Part shown: piece after piece, positions 20,556-21,549 of the stretch
How positions within the stretch are numbered: the stretch's first letter is position 1
Layout: each line of letters starts with the position of its first letter
Virus record (IMG/VR): IMGVR_UViG_3300042507_000846
Location: 1 to 21,549 of that record
Direction: 5' to 3' (one strand)
Length of the DNA stretch: 21,549 nucleotides
Origin: a virus
The notes under the pieces: generated by a model
What the model was told of the DNA's origin: nothing
Database searches by the model: none
Seen by the model: the letters and a program-made list of their open reading frames with translations, nothing else
Position numbers and translations under genes: made by a program

Positions 20556-21320
20556 ATGTTAGTGAAAGAGAATCAAAGTGAAAGTGGTCATTGGTATTTA
20601 TCCGATGGCAGTCCAGCCTATCGCATTACTGGCAAGAATGGCAAAGAAAGAAACACAACTGTCAAAGACGCAAGAGAACTCGGCTTACTGCCCTCAGTTA
20701 CCACCATCATTGGCTGTGCGGCAAAACCCGCACTTGATGTATGGAAACAACAACAAGCCATCCTTGCTGCACTTACATTACCTCGCATAGACGGGGAATC
20801 TGAGGAAGATTGGCTAAGTCGGGTGGTATCGGATAGCAAAGAAACCGCCAAACAAGCTGCCGAGCGTGGCACACAGATTCATGGGGTCATAGAAGCGTTC
20901 TACGAGGGCGTTTACATTCCTGAGTTACCAGCCTATGTCCGAGTGGTCGAAAAGACCATCAACGAGCATTTTGGCCCACAGCTATGGGTTGCTGAGAAGT
21001 CCTTTGCCCACGGGGGTTATGGCGGTAAATGCGACCTGATTAGCCGACCTCATTACCACCCAAAGACTGAGGGCTTTGTAATCGACTTTAAAACCACCGA
21101 AAAGGATGTGGATAAGCTCGACTATTACTTTGACCACCAAATGCAACTGGCGGCTTATAGACACGGTTTTGAGATGCCTAACGCTCGGTGTGCCATTGTT
21201 TATGTCAACGCCCTAGAAAATAAGGCTAAACTACTAGAGATACCTGATGATGACCTGAGAATCGGGTGGGAATGTTTTACTCACTTGTTGGCGTTTTACA
21301 GGGCTAAAAACAAACTATAA
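20556..21320 (+). CDS. RecB-like PD-(D/E)XK exonuclease
   Basis: A 254-aa nuclease. Motifs in order are PSVTTIIGCAAKPAL (46-60), RGTQIH (104-109) with His109, GGKCDLI with Asp160, VIDFKTT with Asp177 and Lys179, and HQMQLAAY with Gln195, Gln197 and Tyr201. This is the PDDEXK_1/Cas4/RecB-type exonuclease arrangement and all catalytic residues are present. Phage members process double-strand ends for recombination. There are no iron-sulfur Cys in the Cas4 arrangement. GGGGGATGT precedes the ATG. With the upstream SSB-like gene it forms a recombination cassette; no annealase was seen in this window. Confidence 0.85.
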   Translation: MLVKENQSESGHWYLSDGSPAYRITGKNGKERNTTVKDARELGLLPSVTTIIGCAAKPALDVWKQQQAILAALTLPRIDGESEEDWLSRVVSDSKETAKQAAERGTQIHGVIEAFYEGVYIPELPAYVRVVEKTINEHFGPQLWVAEKSFAHGGYGGKCDLISRPHYHPKTEGFVIDFKTTEKDVDKLDYYFDHQMQLAAYRHGFEMPNARCAIVYVNALENKAKLLEIPDDDLRIGWECFTHLLAFYRAKNKL

Positions 21321-21327
21321 TGATTAC

Positions 21328-21450
21328 GGGGTGGCGGCTATCCCCCAGCCACAATCTCCTTCACGAAGAGGGCCACCCCACCCTTTTACAGGGTGTTAAG
21401 CCACCATCAAGAGGATGGGTCAAGTAACGAATTTTGTGGCTTTCAGCGTT
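21328..21450. other. Foldable noncoding stretch after the exonuclease gene
   Basis: No ORF is evident. GGGGTGGC (21328-21335) pairs with GCCACCCC (21372-21379), enclosing a GGCT/AGCC hairpin (21336-21339/21347-21350). Next are CACCCT-TTTAC-AGGGTG (21379-21395), CCATC-AAGAG-GATGG (21404-21418), and a GGCT/AGCC pair around 21438-21455. Perfect Watson-Crick pairing leaves the strand undecided. It could be a 3'-UTR structure, terminator region or small RNA. A T-run (TTTTT at 21482-21486) follows on the plus strand but not directly after a strong stem. Confidence 0.4.
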
Positions 21451-21535
21451 ACAGCCTACAGACCCCAAATTTTGCCCTGTCTTTTTACTCTTATATAAGA
21501 TTAGGGTTTATCACTATAAACTTTACTTGATTGTT

Positions 21536-21544
21536 TGTTATACT
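21536..21544 (+). promoter_or_regulatory. Extended -10 promoter near the window end
   Basis: TGTTATACT matches an extended -10 element (TGnTATACT), with TATACT at 21539-21544. No well-spaced -35 is seen, which is acceptable for extended -10 promoters. Its core GTTATACTG is identical to that of the promoter at 18563-18590. It would drive rightward transcription beyond the window. Confidence 0.4.
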
Positions 21545-21549
21545 GACAT

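Noticed and set aside
1-21549. CRISPR array, integrase or attachment sites, insertion sequences
   Set aside because: No regularly spaced repeats, recombinase motifs or terminal inverted repeats with a transposase were seen in the window.

Overview
This window looks like about half of a tailed double-stranded DNA bacteriophage genome with a P22-like or other short-tailed head-packaging architecture. The evidence is a large terminase with Walker A/B and nuclease motifs, a long P22-type portal, an acidic scaffold-like protein, an HK97-fold-type major capsid protein and a long tail-fibre-like protein, all packed head to tail. Canonical Shine-Dalgarno sites, sigma70-like promoters and exported proteins with signal peptides point to a bacterial, probably Gram-negative, host. 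I cannot name the host. No integrase, tRNA, lysis cassette or CRISPR array was seen, so lifestyle is not settled, although a Cro/YdaS-like repressor with an operator-rich divergent region is present.

Layout. (1) Positions 1-13959, minus strand, read from high to low coordinates: VRR-NUC nuclease, SAM methyltransferase, a possibly ferritin-like small protein, three small basic proteins, an ADP-ribosyltransferase-like protein, small and large terminase, portal, a small virion protein, tail fibre, a coiled-coil protein, a GT9-like glycosyltransferase, a zinc-knuckle protein, scaffold, major capsid, a decoration-like protein, a terminator, and the first codons of a further gene. (2) Positions 14017-15323, plus strand: a two-gene island with an HTH-calcineurin phosphoesterase and a SprT-like metalloprotease. 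(3) Positions 15312-18016, minus strand: about twelve small, mostly overlapping early-type genes, including two exported proteins, a membrane protein, replication-associated-looking proteins, a PD-(D/E)XK nuclease and a Ref-like HNH nuclease. (4) Positions 18017-18570 hold no convincing gene, but contain a sigma70 promoter followed by a strongly folded, pseudoknotted sequence that I interpret as a noncoding RNA. (5) Positions 18571-19379, minus strand: a DPPY methyltransferase and a Cro-like regulator. (6) Positions 19490-21320, plus strand: a recombination/replication module with an SSB-like protein and a RecB-like nuclease. A second foldable noncoding stretch and an extended -10 promoter follow.

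Most junctions are ATGA or TAATG overlaps, so translational coupling is widespread and was used to choose starts. Three genes too short for a conventional ORF cutoff were recovered this way: 48 aa at 12095-12241, 58 aa with a TTG start at 16495-16671, and a 26-aa membrane peptide at 15312-15392. The most unusual element is the promoter-driven structured RNA at about 18236-18556.
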